A stretch of 23,204 nucleotides of DNA. It comes from Perkinsus marinus ATCC 50983. Taxonomy: Eukaryota > Perkinsozoa > Perkinsida > Perkinsidae. The translations under genes and the position numbers were made by a program. Below the pieces are notes generated by a model. The model was not told the origin of the DNA. It ran no database searches and worked only from the letters and a program-made list of their open reading frames with translations. Of the stretch, positions 20,201-23,204 are shown one piece after another. How positions within the stretch are numbered: the stretch's first letter is position 1; the number at the start of each line of letters is the position of its first letter. The DNA is taken from assembly GCF_000006405.1 (NCBI RefSeq), contig NW_003206671.1, positions 363,873 to 387,076 on the forward strand. Direction: 5' to 3'.

Positions 20201-23200
20201 TCGCAGAGAATTTCGAGGAGATTTCCGCAGCTGCACAGAAGGAGCACTCTCTGAAGAAGGCTATGGCTGCCATGAAGAAAGATTGGGCTCCGCTAGAATT
20301 CACTACGACACTGTATAAGGAGACTGGGTGCCCGATACTGAAGGGAATCGACGAAATACAAGCCGTCCTGGATGACCACATTGTGAAAACTCAAGCAATC
20401 AGATCCTCCCCGTTTTGCAAGCCGTTCGAGGAAGATGTGCTCCAATGGGAAGTCACTTTGTTGTACCTGCAGGACTACGTGGATGAGTGCCTGGCGGTGC
20501 AGCGCACGTGGATGCAGTTGGAACCGATATTCCTATCAGAAGATATCAAACGACAATTGCCGGAAGAAAGCAGCGGTTTTGCGACCATCGATGTGACGTT
20601 CCGAGAGAGGATGAAGCAAGTCGCGGGGAGCCCTGGTTGTTTGAGCGTGGCAGCTGCAGGGGGCGTGGTGGAAGACTTTAAGGATGCTAATGAGAACTTG
20701 GAAAAAATTCAGAAGGGGTTGAAGGATTACCTTGAGACTAAGCGACTTTACTTCCCTAGGTGAGTTCTACTAGAGCATAGATCGATCATCGTTTTTCCGG
20801 GAACTCGCTCCTGTCGTCAGGTTTTTCTTCCTCAACGACGCTGACCTGTTGTCGATCCTCGCTGAGACTAAGGATCCGACGTTGGTGCAACCTCATATGG
20901 CGAAGGCCTTCGAGGGCATTGCTTCTGTGCGTTTCAACGAGACAGCGACAAAAATCAACGCAATGATCAGTGCGGAGGGCGAGGTGGTCGACTTCACGAG
21001 AATAGTGGATGTGGACTCTCCTGAGAATCGCGGCAATGTCGAGAAGTGGCTTGTTGAAGTGGAGAAAACCATGATAGATTCGCTCACGGATGTGGTATCT
21101 CGTAGCAACAAGGACTATGCTTGCAAGCCTCGGACGTCCTGGTGCATTGACTATCCTGGCCAAGTGGTTTTGGCAACGAACTGCATTTTCTGGACTAAGG
21201 AAGTGACAGAGGCGCTGAACGGCAAGCGTGTTGCAGACTATGAAAAGAAACTCAATCAGCAGTTGCTCGATATCGTACAGCTTGTGCGAGGAGATTTGTC
21301 GAAGTTGGCCAGAGTCACGTTGGGGGCCATGGTCACCATTGATGTCCACGCTAGAGATGTCGTGAGTGATCTGGTGAAAAACAATGTGGAATCCGCCGAC
21401 GAGTTCGACTGGTTGAGTCAGCTCCGGTATTACTGGAAGGAGCCCAACAGCTTCAAGAGAATCGACACTGGGGAGATGAACACGAAGGAAGAATGCCAAG
21501 TGTCGATCGTGAACTCCACCCTGCTTTACGGCTTCGAGTATCTCGGCAACACTCCGAGACTAGTCATCACACCGCTGACTGATCGCTGCTATAGAACACT
21601 GATGGGAGCTTTCGCTTTGTATTATGGAGGAGCTCCAGAAGGACCCGCGGGCACCGGCAAGACCGAGTCTACCAAGGATCTCGCAAAGGCTTTGGCGATT
21701 CAGTGCGTGGTCTTCAACTGCTCTGATGGTATGGACTACATGCAGATGGCCAAATTCTTCAAAGGTGAGGAATTAGCTTCTGATGTCTGCTCGTGGTACG
21801 CGTGGTAAGCAGGAGTGTTTGATTTCATGCAGGTTTGGCAAGCTCGGGTGCATGGTGCTGTTTTGACGAGTTCAACCGTATCAACTTGGAGGTGTTGTCG
21901 GTCATCGCCCAGCAGATTCAGTGTATTTCACTTGCGATCAAACAGAAGGCTAAGACCTTCATTTTCGAGGGCACCGAGATCAGGTTGGTTCCCACAATTC
22001 GTGACCGCTGCGCCACGAAATTGTTTCAGGCTGATCCCCTCATGCGCTGTGAACATCACCATGAATCCTGGCTATGCTGGCCGTTCTGAACTGCCGGACA
22101 ACCTGAAGGCCCTCTTCCGTCCCTGCGCTATGATGGTTCCCAACTACGCGCTCATTGCTGAGATTACCCTCTACTCCTTCGGGTAGGTCTCATTGCAGGG
22201 AAACTGCTGTGACAAATCATTCAACGTCGGGGTGACAACTGAGTCCCCACCAGAATACAGAGTTCATCGAGCCGGGCGTTCGTGTTGATTAGCTTCTCTC
22301 TTCACGTGGGTGAATCCTGGATTACGAACCTTGGGGCCATTTTGAGATTGTCTCGGACCCGTCGGACAAACAAAAGCTTACGTGCACTGATCGGGGTGGG
22401 ATGATCTTCGAAATTAGAAGTGAAACACCTTGCGATAACGCGTCTCCGAGAGAGAAGCGCGAATGACCACATTGATTGATCAACACTGTGGTTTCCCCTG
22501 CCTGATCATGTATGACTTCTGTGTAGTTACGAAGACGCCCGACGTATCGGCGTGAAGGCAACCCAGGCTTTGAAGCTTTCCTCGGAGCAGTTGTCTGCCC
22601 AGGATCACTACGATTTTGGTATGCGTGGTTTGAAGTCCCTTCTGGTGGCCGCTGGTGCATTGAAAATGAAATACGGCGACCAGTTCCCTGAGGATGTCAT
22701 CTCCTTGCGAGCGTTCACGGACGTGAACTTGCCGAAGTTCACTAGTGCGGATATCCCCCTATTCAAGGGCATTATCGGCGACTTGTTCCCCGGAGTGCAC
22801 CTCCCTCCGAGTGACTATGGCCCGCTTATGGCTCAGGTGGGTAGACGTGTGATGGCGGATAGTTGAGAACTCCCAAGTTGTGATGTGAATAATTTTCGAT
22901 TTGGGGCCTCAATTTTCACGAGCTTCTGTCGTACTCTGATGTGCTGTATAAAGCGTGCTGCTAGGCAGACGTGATTCTCGGCTCGCTACTTGATCGTCAC
23001 GTCCGCTCGAACTGATTCGGATTCACTCGTTCACGAAAGTGGAAGTAGACTCTCGTTTTCCGAGTCAAGGATTGACATCGAGCGATCTTGGGTCATGAGG
23101 GAGAGTGCGTTGTTCGTCGTCTCAGGTGGAAGCTTGTGCTACTGCCAAAAAGCTCCAGCCCACCAGCCAGTTCACGAACAAAGTTATTCAGCTCTGGGAG

Positions 23201-23204
23201 ACGG
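10938..23204 (+). CDS. Giant TIR-EF-ARM-Tudor-PA14-WD40-dynein heavy chain fusion (partial)
   Basis: Thirty-five exons keep phase from ATG 10938 to the window edge, about 2,600 residues, and the gene continues. Exons in order: 10938-11039, 11090-11156, 11201-11424 (or 11446), 11520 (or 11485)-11576, 11604-11738, 11965-12077, 12320-12407, 12459-12563, 12613-12713, 12756-12854, 13065-13206, 13258-13325, 13375-13454, 13525-13618, 13904-13994, 14237-14345, 14432-14633, 14690-14864, 14917-15192, 15284-15420, 15463-16251, 16436-16559, 17026-17249, 17378-18326, 18385-18525, 19006-19109, 19164-19386, 19508-19713, 19792-19951, 20005-20759, 20821-21764, 21833-21983, 22030-22182, 22527-22836, 23126-23204. 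About 1,680 residues of signalling and repeat domains precede the dynein linker. The product should be a ciliary motor whose tail is replaced by an adaptor/sensor assembly. Every intron is GT-AG. The third/fourth exon junction has two solutions. The WD40-dynein join is the key inference. Confidence 0.75.
11965..12713 (+). other. TIR-like domain 2
   Basis: Exons 11965-12713 give [14 protein letters not shown] as the first strand, a helical stretch, then [20 protein letters not shown] followed by EEVRVAL and the strand HITLLHI. This matches the TIR core including the C-x-E-L-type motif. The Glu encoded at 12537-12539 aligns with the catalytic Glu of NAD-cleaving TIRs. It is the only one of the three to keep it. 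Confidence 0.55.
13065..13618 (+). other. Degenerate EF-hand pair
   Basis: A helix-loop-helix around [17 protein letters not shown] has EF-hand spacing (D1, E3, G6, I8, D9), but Gln replaces Glu at loop position 12. A second candidate ([17 protein letters not shown]) lacks loop acids. Calcium binding is therefore doubtful and a structural role is more likely. Confidence 0.5.
13640..13770 (+). repeat. Dispersed intronic repeat, copy 3
   Basis: This copy lies in the intron 13619-13903 of the giant gene, in sense orientation. The core blocks ATATTCGCTTTCTGCAGCT and TATATACGAATTCGGATAGA match the family, but it is more diverged than copies 2 and 4 in its tail. Confidence 0.7.
13904..14633 (+). 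other. TIR-like domain 3 with a charged insert
   Basis: First strand [14 protein letters not shown], helix [10 protein letters not shown], second strand RAMLCIDYL, then a Lys/Glu/Asp-rich low-complexity insert of about 35 residues (exon 14237-14345), then [20 protein letters not shown] and AGGNIVIL. This is the clearest TIR of the three. Asp replaces the catalytic Glu (VQKDVQEA). The insert lies where the BB-loop/flexible region of TIR domains usually is. Confidence 0.65.
14040..14180 (+). repeat. Dispersed intronic repeat, copy 4
   Basis: This copy lies in the next intron (13995-14236), in sense orientation, only about 270 bp from copy 3. It carries TTTGCTTTCCTCAGCTGGGC and the downstream AGAAGTGTGAAAAATCAACA block. 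It happens to be open in one frame, but the flanking exons join in phase without it. Confidence 0.75.
14690..15420 (+). other. Armadillo repeats
   Basis: Three exons encode tandem alpha-solenoid repeats with ARM signatures: [55 protein letters not shown]. About four repeats can be traced. ARM repeats usually bind partner proteins or, in SARM1, regulate a TIR domain in the same chain. Confidence 0.75.
15463..17600 (+). other. Tudor-like domain and two PA14-type modules
   Basis: Exon 15463-16251 begins with a Tudor-like barrel ([15 protein letters not shown], then [16 protein letters not shown]). A beta-rich stretch of unknown type follows, then a PA14-type module ([41 protein letters not shown]) completed by exon 16436-16559. 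A second PA14 starts [14 protein letters not shown] (17026-17249) and ends [11 protein letters not shown] and [12 protein letters not shown]14 is a beta-barrel usually linked to carbohydrate binding and found on secreted or surface proteins, so its presence on a cytoplasmic dynein-type motor is odd. Confidence 0.65.
16712..16836 (+). repeat. Dispersed intronic repeat, copy 5
   Basis: This copy lies in the 466-nt intron 16560-17025, in sense orientation. TTGTTCGCTTTCCTCAGCTG and GTAGAAGTGTTCAGAAACCA are near-identical to the family core, but the central spacer block is missing, so this copy is shorter. Confidence 0.75.
17678..19386 (+). other. WD40 propeller, seven repeats
   Basis: Seven repeats end in recognisable motifs: SICIWDI, SIAQWDV, SVRIWDA, FIRFWDI, TIRVWNL, VLVQLF and TIRLWHF, each preceded by a strand of the S-x-D/E-D-G type. 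Seven blades make a complete propeller. Repeats 1-4 lie in one long exon (17378-18326); repeats 5, 6 and 7 begin in separate exons. Dynein intermediate chains are WD40 proteins, so a fused propeller may replace one. Confidence 0.8.
18595..18823. mobile_element. MITE of Tc1/mariner type
   Basis: The 229-bp element starts CAGTGTGTGGCAATTTGATA and ends with the inverted counterpart (reverse complement CAGTGTGTGTCAATCTGATG). The terminal inverted repeats are about 45 bp with a few mismatches, and weaker inverse similarity continues inward. It is flanked by TA at 18593-18594 and 18824-18825, the target-site duplication typical of Tc1/mariner elements. It has no coding capacity, so it is non-autonomous. 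It lies in the intron 18526-19005 between WD40 repeats 5 and 6. Confidence 0.85.
19508..23204 (+). other. Dynein heavy chain linker and AAA1 (continues past edge)
   Basis: From 19508 the chain reads as a dynein heavy-chain linker: [100 protein letters not shown]1 follows with [19 protein letters not shown], Walker A GPAGTGKT (21641-21664) and Walker B CCFDEF (21856-21873), then [20 protein letters not shown] and [12 protein letters not shown]. Both ATPase motifs are intact. The AAA1 wording resembles single-headed axonemal inner-arm heavy chains (DNAH1/3/6/7/12 group), but I am not certain of the class. The long DHC_N1 tail expected upstream is missing. Confidence 0.9.

Noticed and set aside
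20786-21499. Minus-strand 237-aa open frame
   Set aside because: It is antisense to well-conserved dynein linker sequence, so it is a shadow.
21984-22029. Open reading through 21984-22029 as dynein sequence
   Set aside because: Reading through gives a frame unlike AAA1. Splicing GTTGGT...TTTCAG restores the conserved [14 protein letters not shown].
1-23204. CRISPR arrays, rRNA genes, prophage or virus-like elements
   Set aside because: No regular short repeats, rRNA motifs, or capsid, integrase or reverse transcriptase signatures were seen on either strand.

Overview
The window is protist nuclear DNA, most probably from an alveolate close to perkinsids or early dinoflagellates. That placement is an inference. 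It rests on a myristoylated CDPK-type kinase, an axonemal dynein heavy chain, many short GT-AG introns (the shortest modelled ones are about 40-60 nt), very tight gene packing, and AG acceptor-like sites just upstream of several start codons that would suit spliced-leader trans-splicing. I rebuilt the gene models by hand from splice sites and reading-frame phase. Single-frame reading shows only fragments, because most exons are 60-250 nt.

Layout from left to right. (1) Bases 112-3316, minus strand: an 18-exon gene for a CDPK-like Ser/Thr kinase that runs off the left edge. (2) 3454-5082, plus: a 10-exon gene for a 296-aa Ser/Lys-rich protein of unknown function, divergent from the kinase across 137 bp. 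(3) 5288-5709, plus: a small protein with a signal peptide, followed by two unassigned coding patches. (4) 6514-6954, plus: a 114-aa Lys-rich protein. (5) A minus-strand block from 10463 to 7424: a possible zinc-ribbon (TFIIB/BRF-like) protein, an ABM-fold protein, a possible small one-helix membrane protein, and a complete 246-aa MPDU1 homologue with seven exons. (6) From 10938 to beyond the right edge, plus: one very large gene of at least 35 exons.

The large gene is the main result. Its exons join in phase from the ATG at 10938 to the right edge, apart from one junction with two possible solutions. The encoded order is TIR-like 1, TIR-like 2, degenerate EF-hand pair, TIR-like 3 (split by a Lys/Glu-rich insert), armadillo repeats, Tudor-like domain, two PA14-type modules, a seven-repeat WD40 propeller, then a dynein heavy chain linker and AAA1 with intact Walker A and B. 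The usual dynein heavy-chain tail (DHC_N1) is absent and this assembly takes its place. I know of no described dynein with this architecture.

Two kinds of repeat sit in the introns. A dispersed repeat of about 130 bp occurs five times, always inside an intron and always in the sense orientation of its host gene, so it is an introner candidate. A 229-bp palindromic MITE of Tc1/mariner type with TA target-site duplication lies in the intron between WD40 repeats 5 and 6. No rRNA, tRNA, CRISPR array or virus-like element was recognised.
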